Part shown: piece by piece, positions 1 through 11,113 of the stretch
Numbering within the stretch: the first letter of the stretch is position 1
Layout of the letters: the number at the start of each line of letters is the position of its first letter
Source: Perkinsus olseni
Taxonomy: Eukaryota > Perkinsozoa > Perkinsida > Perkinsidae
DNA length: 64,000 nucleotides
NCBI GenBank assembly: GCA_013115135.1
Contig: JABANP010000039.1
Location: forward strand, 1 to 64,000
Reading direction: 5' to 3'
The notes under the pieces: model-generated
Databases searched by the model: none
Seen by the model: only the letters and a program-made list of their open reading frames with translations
Told to the model about the DNA's origin: nothing
Made by a program: the position numbers and the translations under genes

Positions 1-822
1 GAAGCTCTTTATTAGGAGGTCTCTGGCCCAATCGCCTGAGCTGCTGGAGGAAACGAGTTCTTCCGATGAGGAGACTACGCTGTGATGGAGTGATGACTCC
101 GCTTCGTTACATTATAGGCATAAGAGGGCAAAGGCTATGACGAATGGTCACTGATCATGCTGTGTGCTCTCAGCGCCTCCGAGCGCATAATGCTGATGCA
201 CACCTGAATCAGTATAGTCCACGAGAATGAGTAGAAGTGCCTCAAGCCCTCGCGTGGTCTCCCTTCACCATAAAGAAGTGATACTGTACAGTCGGAAATT
301 TCGACCTAATTCTGAGGCAGAATTAGACCGGGCCCGTCTTAGGAACACGACACTCACGAAATGCTGATACCGAGCGGACCGGGCGTGAAGCTATGAAGGC
401 TCTATGCATTCGCACGCATAAGCGAAGGGGTACGCCTGGACTGAGTTGTTCATTAGTACTGCTCTACAAAGATACGAATGGTTCAACTCGGTATAACATG
501 GTTGGTTAGTCAAGATTGTATGAACGTAAGATGGCCTTGGCTTGGCCCGAGCGAAGAACGCGCGCCCACATTCGCGAGGGTACGCGCTTAGCGCTTCAAG
601 ATGAAATATTCATGAACAGATAGAAGTTCGAACATATGACGGGCAGCCAGTAAGTAGATAGCATGAGAGCATAACCCTCACGACTCGGGAAGTTGTAGAC
701 ATCGAGGCAGCTAGGGACCACGCGACACCAGCGACGTATAACCGACCCTATTCGCTGAGCATGCGAGGGATGACTAAGCAATTGGGAAGGTACGTTTACT
801 TTTCCTTCTCGACTATGCTCCG

Positions 823-1737
823 TCAGTGGATCACGATGACTTTCCTAGTCAGTGTAACGGTATCAGTGTAATCAACCCTGGTTCCGCCGAACACACCTTT
901 TACGCTCACATGAACCTTGAAGAGAGCTTCCCAGGCCCCAAGATTCAATATACGATAACGCATGCGGCTATCGAGGGCGACCTCCGCGAGCACAGGGGCG
1001 CCTGGTGTGCTTGTATGAGCGTATACGTCTATGTAACCTAGGCCTGCGTGCTCTGCGGCATCTGATACGACCACAACAGCCTCACCCAAAGTAGAAGCCT
1101 TTGCCTCAATTATTAGGCCCACATGCGGTACAGTCAGTTTGGTTTGCATGTTCACAGAGAAGTTGATCGCCTTTGAATCACCATGATAGTCATAACCACC
1201 AGTTTTTGTGAACCTCGGGTAGGAGAAGATCAAGTCGAGAGTGCCACCTTCTTTGAGTTCAAGCCGCATAAGAGTTAATCCGTCTACATATACACCCACG
1301 TCCTTCGGGGTGCATCCTCTGAACCAGGGATGGCACTGTGCCTGTTCTCCGAGTACCACCGCAATCTCCATAGTGGAGTACCTGGAGGCCGGGGAGATCC
1401 CAGGGAATCTCGAACCAATGAGTATACCTCCCTGATAAGATCCAGCTGATCCGTTCTCGGGAGGGCCCCTTAGTATGTAGGCACATTCGCCGTCCCTGCC
1501 AAAGTGGGAATTTGGAGGTAGGCAGTTGGGAGGTGATTCGCCCAGAGCGGGAAAGCGTAGAGAACGAAGCGCAGCAGGCTGTTCTAGGTTAGCTATAGCA
1601 TTCATCTCACCGATGGCATCGCCGAAGGCCGGAAGGAACATATACAGCAAGACCATCTTGAGGGCGATTGGCCAAGCCCGAACCTTCTCCAACTCCGCGG
1701 CAACCGCGTAGGTCGGGCAGGTAGGAGTCGAAGACAT
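823..1737 (-). CDS. Unknown secreted or membrane-anchored protein, paralogue 1
   Basis: This 304-residue reading frame belongs to no family I recognise. A hydrophobic stretch at about residues 24-40 (WPIALKMVLLYMFLP) could be a signal peptide or signal anchor. The mature part shares many positions with the copy at 5000-5914, for example LRGPP.NGSAGSYQGG and LIGSRFPG, and has several conserved cysteines (PPNCLPP, GECAYIL, WFRGCT), which suggests an extracellular disulfide-bonded domain. The chosen start is the first ATG that aligns with the paralogue. It lies four bases after a potential 3' splice site or trans-splice acceptor, and a perfect donor (GTAAGT) sits upstream at 1808 in both copies, so a 5'UTR intron is likely. 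Conservation of the full frame in two diverged copies supports it as a real gene. Confidence 0.7.
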   Translation of the reverse strand: MSSTPTCPTYAVAAELEKVRAWPIALKMVLLYMFLPAFGDAIGEMNAIANLEQPAALRSLRFPALGESPPNCLPPNSHFGRDGECAYILRGPPENGSAGSYQGGILIGSRFPGISPASRYSTMEIAVVLGEQAQCHPWFRGCTPKDVGVYVDGLTLMRLELKEGGTLDLIFSYPRFTKTGGYDYHGDSKAINFSVNMQTKLTVPHVGLIIEAKASTLGEAVVVVSDAAEHAGLGYIDVYAHTSTPGAPVLAEVALDSRMRYRILNLGAWEALFKVHVSVKGVFGGTRVDYTDTVTLTRKVIVIH

Positions 1738-2399
1738 TGAACTCGGAGAGGGGAGTATACAACGACGACTATCCAGTGATTGACGCAAGGCAGCGGAGGA
1801 ATACTTACCAGCTTGACTTGTTCTATAGCTACATGCAATATAATTCGGGAGAGTGTAGCTAATCGAGGCAGGGCTTGAGAAATGAGGAATCTGATCTCGT
1901 TGTGGAATCAGGGTGAACGTATGTCCAATAGCATGACGAGGAATTCACGCGATTGCTGGGACGAACGACCGCACAGCGAACAAAGGCGCACAGAGAGTAT
2001 TGTGCGTACGCATCAGCGATGAAGGTGGTTGCCAATATAGTGCAGACATGAACACGTAGACCGTTGCGTTGTATGGGCCATCTCGCACGCAGTGGTCCCA
2101 TGCGTACTAGATGGCACACGACTCGTGTGACACGAGCTATCAGCTTGCCCTACTGATAATGACAAAACACTGAACACCGGAATGGATCGCACAGAGAGTT
2201 CAATTGTGCAGAAGAGAACTCGCGATTGATGATACGCAGAGGCAATGGTGGTAGTTGACGGCGTCAACTTGACACTGCAGTGGCACAACCGAGCAACGAT
2301 GCAGTCTCAGACTGAACCGTGCGGACGGGTTCGTAGGGCGGCTTTTAGATATTCGGGCAGACCTCAGCATGAAGCCAACTGAGACTCGTATGCCGAACA

Positions 2400-2695
2400 T
2401 TATTTGTGGGATGCTCCTGCTAGACCGATGATTACGGGAGATTTAGACATATCGTCGTCGCCAGGTGATGTTCGTCGATAGAGCTGGCGTTTCAAAGTCG
2501 GAAGGCTCTTCTTGAATGCGAGGCGAAAGCGGAAATGCCAAAGAGCACCGGAAAGAGTATGGACGAACTCGTTGTTGACAGTGATCGACCACGGCTGATC
2601 GACGAGAGTGAAGTTCCACGAGTAGAGGACTTTTCCTCCCCACACGAAGGAGACATCTGGTTGTGTGATGAGCCATTGGAGCATCTTACGCACAA
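2400..2695 (-). other. Short open frames, coding status unclear
   Basis: Two or three overlapping minus-strand frames (67-97 codons) cover this stretch. None matches a family I know, and unlike the neighbouring gene this segment has no obvious second copy in the duplicated unit. I would not call a gene here without transcript data. Confidence 0.2.
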
Positions 2696-2699
2696 ATGA

Positions 2700-3377
2700 A
2701 GCTAGTGTTGATGTTCAAGCTATTCTGATGATTAATCTATGGTTTTGCGGTCTGGGGCTGGGCTAGATTTTGGCTTATTTTCGCGGTAAGTCCACAGAGG
2801 GATCGGATTGTATCCGTTCTAAACACTCTCAGTCTTAGTAGGTGACCGCCGGCTGGATTGTGGTGAGTGAGAGTCCGTAGATCTGTCCACAGCGACCACC
2901 GCCTCCCGCCTCGTGGTTCGATCTGGCTGGCTGCTCAACGTGACCAAGCGCGGTGAGCTAGCGAAGCTAGCGCTTCGCTGTGCGCAATGAAACCCACTTC
3001 GCTCCAGCTACCTCGGCCAGTCAGCTACATTTATCTACCCCATCCTATATGTTATTGGGAGTAACTCTGGGGGGAGTGCACGAGGTTACTCTGACGTTGA
3101 GCGTTCCAGCCGGCAACTGGGCCCGCTGAAGAATTAAATCGAGTCTCATAAAAAGACTCTACATATCTATAAAAAGAGTCTCTACATAAAGTTGTCTCCG
3201 ATCAACGGAAGTATTTTCTGCTCACTCTCTCCTCCCTCGACTGTTAGTTGTTCGGCTGGTACGGAAAAGGAGCAACTAGCTGCCACGTTAGCCACAAGGC
3301 AAGTGATGAGCTTCGTGCAGTCGCATTCCTACAGTTCCCGACTCGATGACTCAACGTCGCACGAATTCACTGAAACC
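2700..3377. other. Non-coding spacer of duplicated unit 1
   Basis: I see no supported gene. The part after about 3195 aligns with 7040-7210 of the second unit and lies just downstream of the TruD 3' end in both. Confidence 0.5.
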
Positions 3378-4331
3378 TTATACCACTCCACCAGAAACAT
3401 CTAGCTCATGAGCATCCTTCTGATCCGGTACGTGAGAAGCATCCAAACCTCCCGTGATCTCTCTTACAACCGATTTGGCGAATGAATTTGCTGGTAAACT
3501 GATGTTGAACTGCTGGTGAGCTCCAATAATAGTGGCAGACCACGGCCCTCTTTAACTGGCGTGCTGTGGCGATCACGGGTGTCCTGTGCAAGGAAGGCCG
3601 CAGGCTTTACTGAGGGTGAAACCATCGCGGCAGGGGACGTAGTCACACAATCCTGCACTACTCAAGCTAGTCGTTTCCGATGATGATACTAGTTCTAGCT
3701 GCGTTACGATCACCGACTTCTGGAGTGGGAATTTGTGCACGGCAGTCGCGAGGAGTGGTCCTGCGGAGACGCGTGGACCACCTTCCAACTGCCTCTCTTC
3801 TCAGTTTCTCTATGCTACGTCGGCGTGAGCGGGTCTGCGACATTCCGCGTGACCCGAGTGGAATTCAACCCTCCCACCCTCAACCTAAACCGAGTCTGCG
3901 GGTGAGCCATGGTAGCCCTGGCATCAAGGGTTCCCAGGCTGGACGAGTCCAGTGTTTGGGTGCATGTGTGTTCGCACGCCCAGCACTCCGGTGCAATGGC
4001 AGACGGGCCGGCGTTTCTCCTTTGCCTGTCGTCCTCAACAGATACACGTGACACATGCCCTGTTCAGGTGTGCCATAACCGTCCCTTTCTCCCAGTCCCC
4101 GCAGTCAGAAGTTTCACCCGGCTGATGAGCCACAGACCGCCAGGTGAAGTTTTCCGGAATGATGAGAACCGTCCTAATCTTCTCCAACAGCCTCAATCTC
4201 CGCCCCAAATCTTCGCAAAAGCTTGCGAGGTCATCAGAGGCTGCAAGCAGTCCATCTTCTACCAGCAAAACTTGGAGCACCCGTGTAGAGATCTCCCGAG
4301 CACTGCTGTTGCGCAACTCGTCAGTGGGCAT
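3378..4331 (-). pseudogene. TruD/PUS7-type pseudouridine synthase, broken 3' copy
   Basis: Minus-strand sequence reads as the C-terminal third of the TruD gene at 7215-8592, for example LLVEDGLLAASDDL, SFCEDLG and FTW..VAHQP at 4100-4290, and the last codons just above 3378. The two parts are separated by an insertion of roughly 550 bp (about 3575-4125) and the frame is broken. No N-terminal or catalytic part is present. The segment arose with the tandem duplication of the neighbouring gene and is presumably non-functional. Confidence 0.8.
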
Positions 4332-4372
4332 TGATTAGATAAATTATGATAGAGTAGTTGCGTGGAGTAACC

Positions 4373-4421
4373 AAAACAGAAGAATAAAGAACCAGTGACT
4401 GGTTCTTTATTCTTCTGTTTT
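4373..4421. repeat. Perfect 24-bp inverted repeat with 1-nt loop
   Basis: The left arm is 4373-4396, the centre base 4397 and the right arm 4398-4421; every base pairs. A second perfect inverted repeat (9-bp arms, 1-nt centre) follows directly at 4423-4441. Both sit between unit 1 and unit 2 of the tandem duplication. Confidence 0.9.
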
Positions 4422-4422
4422 T

Positions 4423-4441
4423 GACTCCGAGCCTCGGAGTC
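4423..4441. repeat. Perfect 9-bp inverted repeat with 1-nt loop
   Basis: gactccgag, a centre c, then ctcggagtc. It abuts the longer palindrome at 4373-4421 with one base between them. Confidence 0.9.
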
Positions 4442-4999
4442 CGAGAGCATAATTCGCACTAATTTGCCCATGGTCTCAGTTCTAGTGCTGGTCAGTACGC
4501 AGAATGCTGACGTGCACCTGAATCATCATAGTCCACGAGAATGAGAAGCGCGGCCTCCCGCCATCATGAAGAAATGATGCTGTATAGTCGGAATTAGCCC
4601 GGCCCCGCCTTCCTAACACGACTCTCACGAGATGCAGATACCGAGCGTACCGGGCGTGAAGTTTCTAAGGCTCTGGCTATGCATAAACGAAGAGGTACGC
4701 AGGAGTTGTTCGCTGCACTACCAATGGAGGGGCGAGTCAACTACGGTAGCTCAATCTTTGTTTGTCTGTCAAGAACATATACGAATGAAAAATGGCCTTG
4801 GCCCGGCCCGGGCGAAAAACACGTGCCAGCAGTTGCACGGATACGCACCAAGCGCGTAGTGACACAGTACACAAATAGAAGCTCGAACAAATGACAGAAG
4901 ACATGAAAGGTAATTCCCACAAAAATGTACGCATCGACGCGGCCGAGGAAGCGCTTGATACCAGCGACGCGTAACCAATACTGTCCATGGAGCATAGAA

Positions 5000-5914
5000 C
5001 TACTTGTTGAGTTCGAAGTCCCTACGACTCAGTATAACAGAATCGTAGAAATCGAGTGTAGTTCCGCCTCTCTCACCCTTGACTTTCACATAAACCATGG
5101 CATCGATGGCCCAGAGCCCAAGGTCCTCCCAGTAATGATACATGAAGATTTCGAGACCGACCTTCGCGTACAGAGGGCCAGCTGTGGCGTATGTCCGAGC
5201 GTGTACGTCTAGTGAACTTAGATCGTTTCCTTCTTCGCCTGTCTTCGTAACAGCGTAAACTTGACCTTGGGTAGTGTTCTCAGCCCTCACCTCCCCCCAG
5301 TTCGGTACAGTTATGGCGGTTTTGATCCCGACTGAGAAGTTGAGCGCCTTTCCGTTGTAGAAATCAACGCCACCAGTTCTCGTGCCCGTCGGAAACCAGA
5401 AGTCCACGTCGAGAGAGATACCGTCTCGGAACGGGAGCCGCAGAAGAGTCCTTCCATCTACCCAGTAGCCCACGTCCTTCAGGGTGCACCCTCTGTACCA
5501 TTCCTCACACTCTGCTTTTTCTCCCAGTACCATCGCAACTTCTAGAGTGGAGAACAGGGAGGCCGGGGCATAGCCAGGGAACCTCGAACCAATGAGAACA
5601 CCTCCCTGATAAGACCCTGCTGATCCGTTATCGGGAGGGCCCCTCAGAATGTAGGTACATTCGCCGTCTTTCTTACCGAAGTTGAAACCAGGAGGTAGGC
5701 AGTTAGGGGGGGACTCGCCCACAACGGGAAAGCGTAGAGAACGAAGGGCAGCGGAACGGTCTAGGTTGGCAGCATCATTCATCTCGAGGGCATCGACGCA
5801 GATCGAACCGAGCATATAGAACAGGACAATCTTCAAGGCGACTGACCCAGCCTGAATCTTCTTCAACTTCGAGGCAACCCCGTAGGTCGGGAAGGTAGGA
5901 GGAGTGGCAGACAT
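5000..5914 (-). CDS. Unknown secreted or membrane-anchored protein, paralogue 2
   Basis: A 304-residue frame, co-linear with the copy at 823-1737. It has the same hydrophobic N-terminal segment (VALKIVLFYMLGSIC), the same cysteine pattern and the same LRGPP.NGSAGSYQGG block. The frame can be read 34 codons further upstream without an ATG, but the donor-like GTAAGT at 5986-5981 is shared with paralogue 1 and the upstream codons are not conserved, so the start is set at the ATG at 5914. Its upstream flank (5930-6370) aligns with 1790-2290. Function is unknown. Confidence 0.7.
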   Translation of the reverse strand: MSATPPTFPTYGVASKLKKIQAGSVALKIVLFYMLGSICVDALEMNDAANLDRSAALRSLRFPVVGESPPNCLPPGFNFGKKDGECTYILRGPPDNGSAGSYQGGVLIGSRFPGYAPASLFSTLEVAMVLGEKAECEEWYRGCTLKDVGYWVDGRTLLRLPFRDGISLDVDFWFPTGTRTGGVDFYNGKALNFSVGIKTAITVPNWGEVRAENTTQGQVYAVTKTGEEGNDLSSLDVHARTYATAGPLYAKVGLEIFMYHYWEDLGLWAIDAMVYVKVKGERGGTTLDFYDSVILSRRDFELNK

Positions 5915-6399
5915 TGAACTCGGGAGAGAGGAGTATACAACGGCGACTACACAATGTTCGACGGAAGGCAGCGGAGGACTACTTACCAGCTTGACTTGTT
6001 CTATAGCTCTATCCACTATAACTCAGTGCGGTGTAGCTAATCCAGGCAGGGCTCAGAGAATGAAGAATCTGATCTCGTTGTGGAACTAGGGTGAACGTAT
6101 GTTCAATATGATGACCAGGAATGCACGTGTTAACTAGGACGCACGGACGCGCAGCGAACAAAGGCGCACAGGGGGCAATTTGGGTAGTACGCAGCAGCAA
6201 TGGAGGTAGCTGCCACTCTTGTGTATACGTGAACACCTGGAATGTTGCATAGTGCAGGCGATCTGAGATCACCGATCTCACACGCAGCAGTCTCATACGT
6301 GTGAGGTGGCACACAAGCCATCAGCTTGGCGCCACTACTGATAATGACGGAACACAGTACTGGATTCCTCACTAACTTCGGAATGAGAAAGCATTCACG

Positions 6400-7214
6400 T
6401 AGACTCCTTCACCAGCTAAAGAAAGCAGCACACTCGTGGCTCAGCCACTATTCGGCCGGCTAGCGGATATACAGAGGGTTTGCTATCTCACAACGGCCTT
6501 TGCGCTCCTTCCGTCCCTGCACTCGTGCACCGTCCTAATTACCCCTTGTCCCCGAGCTCCTCTGGATACCACCGACGCTACTTCTCGAGCCTCTCAAAAT
6601 ATCCGTAATTTTCTTGATTATAGTGCACAGATGACCGAGGTTACTGCCACGTTTTCGGCGAGCTGACACCTTGCCTATGGATCTTCAGCTGGAGGCCTGT
6701 GGCTCGTGCGTCTATGAGCGTTGTCCGTTAGGGCCGCGCAAGGCTGAACAATAGTGTCACAAGGGATACTAGCGCTCGCGGGAGACAATGGCCGGCGGCC
6801 ATCGGCTGAACAAAGAGTTCGGTTGTGCAGTCGCAAACTCGGGACAGATGATACTATATGATGATGGCGATGGTGCTAGAATCATTCTGGAGCGCTCCCG
6901 TTATTATTGCTGCGCAACGGTCGTTTCACATGGCTCGTGCTTGAGGTTGGGTCCAATCTCACGTCAAGCAGCTCTTCAGCCAAAAGTGTTAGCCTAACCC
7001 TTGCAGCTAGACCCGCGGATGAAAGTCTCTTAGTGAAAGTTGCATCCGATCGACGGAAGTATTTTCTGCTCACTCTCCTCGGTTGTGGCTTTTTTGGCTT
7101 GTATGGAAGGAAGAAGCTACTACTTGCCACATTGACCACAAGACAATGGACGAGCGTCCCACAGTCGCATCAACCCGACTTGATTACTCAACGTCGCACC
7201 AGTTCACTGAAACC
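6400..7214. other. Spacer between paralogue 2 and TruD
   Basis: No gene supported. From about 7040 the sequence aligns with the spacer at 3195-3377. Confidence 0.4.
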
Positions 7215-8592
7215 TCATACCACTCCATCAGAAACATCTAGCTCATGAGCATCCTTCTGGTTCGGTATGGAAGAAGCGTCCAAACCTCCAGTGATCTCTC
7301 TAACAACCGATGTGGCGAATGAATCTGCTGGAAGGGTGAACTCCAATAATAGTGACAGAGCGTCGCCCTCTTCAACCGGCTGCCACAAATCACGAATGTC
7401 CTCCGGCTGATGAGCCACCCAGCGCCAAGTGAAGTCTTCCGGGACGATAAGAACCGGTCTCATTTTCGCCATAAGCATCAATCTCGGCCCCAAATCTTCG
7501 CAAAAGCTTGTCAGGTCATCAGAGGCTGCGAGCAGTCCATCTTCTACCAAAAGGGATTGGAGCACCCGGCCGCCTCGGGAGGCGAAGAACCCGGGTTCAA
7601 TCCCGGCACCCAGGATCGGCAGTTCTGCGCCGACTTCCGTACCACACTGGGTAACCATTCTGTTCCAGACAAAGCAGCCGTAGGCGTGCATATAGAACCT
7701 TCGATGCTCCTTCGGTATGGTTGTCCTTATTGCTCGGTTGAGGTCATGGCGGCAGTCGCTCGCCAACCGCTTCAGCAGAGCGTACTCCATCTCCTCTAAC
7801 CTTCCCTGATGAATGCGAGATCGCTTGCTTGGCATCACGAGACCGATGCCACTCCTCAAAAACAGAGCGATTAGTTGACCCTACTGGACTCATCGCCGGG
7901 TCGAGCAGAGAGCCCACAGCAAGATCCGCCCTTTCCGCAATTAAATGACGGCCGATGCGGAAGGCCTGGCCAAATGCCCCGAAGCGTTGAACCCCCGCGT
8001 AATTGAAGACCCCATTGTCCTTAACACTATGGAGCAACGCCTCGATTGTGTCGAAGTCGTCGGAAGATACCGCGAATGGGAAGTTTCGGAGAGTTATCCG
8101 AAATCGATTCCCACTATGATGACCGGCCTTGAGCTGCTCCCCGTTGCCAACGTCAGACACCCGTACTAGAGTATTGCTTTGATAGGAGGCCAACTTTGCC
8201 TTTAGTTCGGCCCTCAACGACACCCTTTGAGTTGTTATCGCCTTCTTGTCTTTCCAACCAGCAACGGACCACTCCTTCATGCTGATGCCAGTCTTCTTGG
8301 AAATATCCGCGAGAGCGTCCCTTGTGGTCAAGTCTTTCTTCCACAGAGTGAAGTGGATCCAATCCCCAGATGACGTTGTTCTTGGTTCAAGTGGGATTTC
8401 GAAAACGTTGAAGTCCCAAGGGTACTTTTTGAACTTGACACCTTCTGATAAAAGATGTCGTCTTTCGTGAGATCTGGTTACGAAACGGCCCAAACCGCAA
8501 GAAACTTCCGAGACTTCACCTGCTCGCAGGAAAAGACTGTTCATCAGATCGCAAAAACTGTGATGTGACGCGGCGACCGACTTCCACCTCAC
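7215..8592 (-). CDS. PUS7: TruD/PUS7-family tRNA pseudouridine synthase, one frameshift
   Basis: The family isomerises a uridine in tRNA (U13 and others) to pseudouridine in a nuclear or cytosolic, ATP-independent reaction. Residues 1-270 (8592 to about 7810) include the TruD catalytic motif WKDKKAITTQ with the nucleophilic Asp, then NGVFNYAGVQRFG (family pattern NYFG.QRFG) and GRHLI. The downstream part (about 7810-7215) carries the family block RFYMHAYGCFVWNRMV and the region before the C-terminus. The two parts are in different frames: removing one G from the GGG run near 7807 joins them without any other change. A tRNA T-arm-like palindrome (CCGGGTTCAATCCCGG) lies within the reading frame near 7590. 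A broken 3' copy lies at 3378-4331. I am sure of the family, less sure whether the frameshift is real, an assembly error or a very short intron. Confidence 0.8.
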
Positions 8593-8884
8593 TCAGAGAA
8601 GCGCATCTCACGATGTAGGTTCTGCTAACCAGGCTTACCAACGCAAGCATCTTGGAGGGAGAAAGAACTAACTAGCAACCCGACGAACTTGGCTGCGGCA
8701 ATGTAACGGCGCGCTTACAACTCCGAGAAAAATGAAAGAATAACAGAGATGACTGACGCGAAGCGAATGACGCAAGGTTGGCGGTCGATCGAGTTACTCG
8801 GCAATCCGATACGGCATGACGCACAAGGGATTATCAAGTGCCGCCAAAGATGGTGTATCAAAGAAGAAGGTTTCCAATTCCTAT

Positions 8885-9911
8885 ATCAGGTATCGCTGCT
8901 GTATTGTTGTTGCGGTAATACTTCCTCATCTTGCAGTTTCAGAGTTGCAACGCCGAGGAAGTGATCGTCCGCCACAGCTGCAGCGGCTACTGTGACAACA
9001 TCCCAATTGGTGGTGATGCTGAGGAATTTGAGAAGGCCACTGCCGACGAACGGCGCGGAAATGAACAGAGGTGCGCGACAGAGCAAATCGACAACTGTAA
9101 CAGAAATAAGGAAACAACGTGGGAGGGGACCTCGACCATCAGCGCTGTGCCGAGTGGCAACGCAGGCCAGAGCATCCGAGTTTGGAACGAAGCGGCAATG
9201 TTCCGCTCCGGGAATGGGTGTTACCAGCGTGTTATCATCCTCGGGTGAGGTGCGATAATGAACTTCTTCACCATCAACGATCAACACAAATTGATGATTC
9301 CCCTCATCAAGAGGATCTGCGACCGCATCGAAGGACTCGACTCCATCTTCCAAAGCGAAAAGGCGATGCCACCGATGCTGAGGGCGGCGGATGTCATACG
9401 AGAACACGGCAGAGTCACCCAAAGTTATAATGAATAGGAAACCGTTAGAGATGATCATACTGTTGAGAACCTCCTCACCCCTGTTGAATGGAAGGGGGAT
9501 TTCAGGCAAGGCTGAGCCACCGTCCACCATGGAGATCCGCACAATACAAAGATTCAAGAGGTCGACACCGTAGATGATGAGGCCCTCGGTAGCGAGGAAA
9601 GCAATTCGACCTTCGACCAACAGCTCGGCCACTGGAGTGTTGAAGTCCTCTGGCGTGAATGCTCGCAATAGAGACTGCCCTGTTATGCACTCCGAGGTGA
9701 GGAAGGAATGATCTCCGAGAGGAGTTATCGCATCCAAGTAGCCCGGCTTATTAAAAGTACCCTCGAATGTTATGCCAGTTGGTGACGGAAAGCGTATGAA
9801 ACACCAAATTGGCCAACTCATATCCGAGTGAAGACGTCTAGTACGACGCTCAAGCACGAGCAGTTGGAGTGATAACCTCTGCCGACGAGAGGCACGGCGA
9901 GGAGACATCAT
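8885..9911 (-). CDS. Unknown protein, near-identical tandem copy A
   Basis: About 341 residues if started at the first ATG; the frame continues six codons upstream without one, so a short 5' exon is possible. The N-terminus is basic (SPRRASRRQRL) and could be a targeting sequence. The rest has regularly spaced beta-rich segments (TPLGDHSFLTS, LATEGLIIYGVDLL, LFIITLGDSAVFSYDIR) that look like beta-propeller blades, but I cannot name a family. About 950 bp are almost identical to 11205-12136. The last ~70 codons differ between copies, so the duplication breakpoint is inside the 3' end of the gene. It may be secreted or nuclear; no clear evidence either way. Confidence 0.6.
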
Positions 9912-9929
9912 AACCGTAACCTTAGACAA

Positions 9930-11113
9930 TGAACGTAGCTACACCGGTCTGCCCTAATCCGGAGGGAATTGTTCGCGTCACAGCTCCAATGCGTCACGTC
10001 ACGCTAGGCGTTGCATAAGGCAAGTGAACACCCATCCAGGGACGAATGAACCCAAGACCTTTCGTGAGAAGCAGTGAATGGGAGGCCTCACAGTTACGTG
10101 AGGGAGGGCGCAGAGAAGCCGACTACGTTAGTCGAACTAACAATGAGTCACAGAAATGACCAAAATCTGCGGCACTATGAGAGTACCGTCATTGGGCGAG
10201 CATCAACGGATAAAAAAAGGAGGCTCCAGAAAGAAGACGGCATTCAGACTGAACGATTCAGTCATCGATGTCGGGTGGTGATGAGGAATCAAAGGCGGTC
10301 CTCAGGCTGTCCACAGTAGAGCCAATCGAGCATAGTGCCACTGACGCAGTCGGCAGATGGGACGAAGAAATGGGTAGGCTACCTTGTTCCATATTCAAAG
10401 AATAAACTAACTCCAAGTAAAGTGACCTCGGGGACCATCAGCTCGAACCACTCACGTGAGTTCTTCGCTCAAGGGCGATTCGGACGACTCCTTGTCGACG
10501 TGGGTCGCCGAAGTGAGAAGGCCCAAAGCCTCCTGTTGAGCGACTACAGCCGATCAGGCTTGTCGGCTGCCTCTCGCCGCTTCAGGTTTCACCCTTTTCT
10601 GTGGCCGAACAACCCCCGGCAGTCATGAAGTTCCCACAGTTTTGATTGTCCCTTTCTCGAGCTAGTAGGAGGATGCAGTCTACGCTGCTCTGTACCGTCA
10701 CTGCTTCGGTGGTGTATCATGGCAGTCGATTCTGGCGAGGTGGGGTCAAGCTTAGGGTCTCGATCTTTCGAACGTGAAAGTCTGAATCCTCGGACACCAG
10801 ACGATTACAGGGCCCTCTGGAAACGGGGAAGGAAATGGTCGGCAGGAACCTCTCATTGACCTCGAGTTCAGCCTGAACGAAGCGACGAGTTACCACAGAG
10901 AACGCATCACTTCCACGGCACCCCGCTTGCCCTGCAGAACAGAGGATCCAATTTCATAGTCATTAACGCGATCACACTGCACAGGGTAAAGAAAGCAGAC
11001 TGGGTCACTCGACTGCGGTAATTGAATGACCCTAAGGGTCGAGAAAGGAAATGAAAGATACGAATCGCGCAAAGGGAACAATGGAAGTGCGAGACCGTTC
11101 GCGGAGCTGCGTC
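9930..11113. other. Spacer between the two tandem copies
   Basis: Two plus-strand frames of 81 and 97 codons (10074-10319 and 10335-10628) lie here. I recognise neither and see no conservation to support them. No RNA gene or repeat seen. Confidence 0.3.

Larger units (their letters stand above)
130..4340. repeat. Tandem duplication, unit 1
   Basis: This block and 4480-7860 are diverged direct copies. The shared order on the minus strand is TruD 3' part, spacer, the gene for the unknown secreted protein, then its 3' flank. Matching landmarks: 'agtccacgagaatgag' near 220 and 4527; the coding sequence at 823-1737 versus 5000-5914; 'aatctgatctcgttgtgg' near 1885 and 6065; 'ggaagtattttctgctcact' near 3207 and 7055; TruD 3' sequence at 3378-4330 versus 7215-7570. 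Limits are approximate because divergence is high outside coding sequence. Confidence 0.8.
4480..7860. repeat. Tandem duplication, unit 2
   Basis: Second copy of the block described at 130-4340. In this unit the TruD gene continues 5' beyond the duplicated part, so the complete TruD gene marks the right limit and unit 1 carries only its 3' end. Confidence 0.8.

Noticed and set aside
1780..1830. Spliced-leader RNA gene near the GTAAGT
   Set aside because: The sequence upstream of the donor does not match the known dinoflagellate/perkinsid leader and no Sm-like site follows.
4373..4421. Rho-independent-type terminator
   Set aside because: Such terminators are bacterial; this is a eukaryotic locus and the hairpin is a near-loopless palindrome at a duplication junction.
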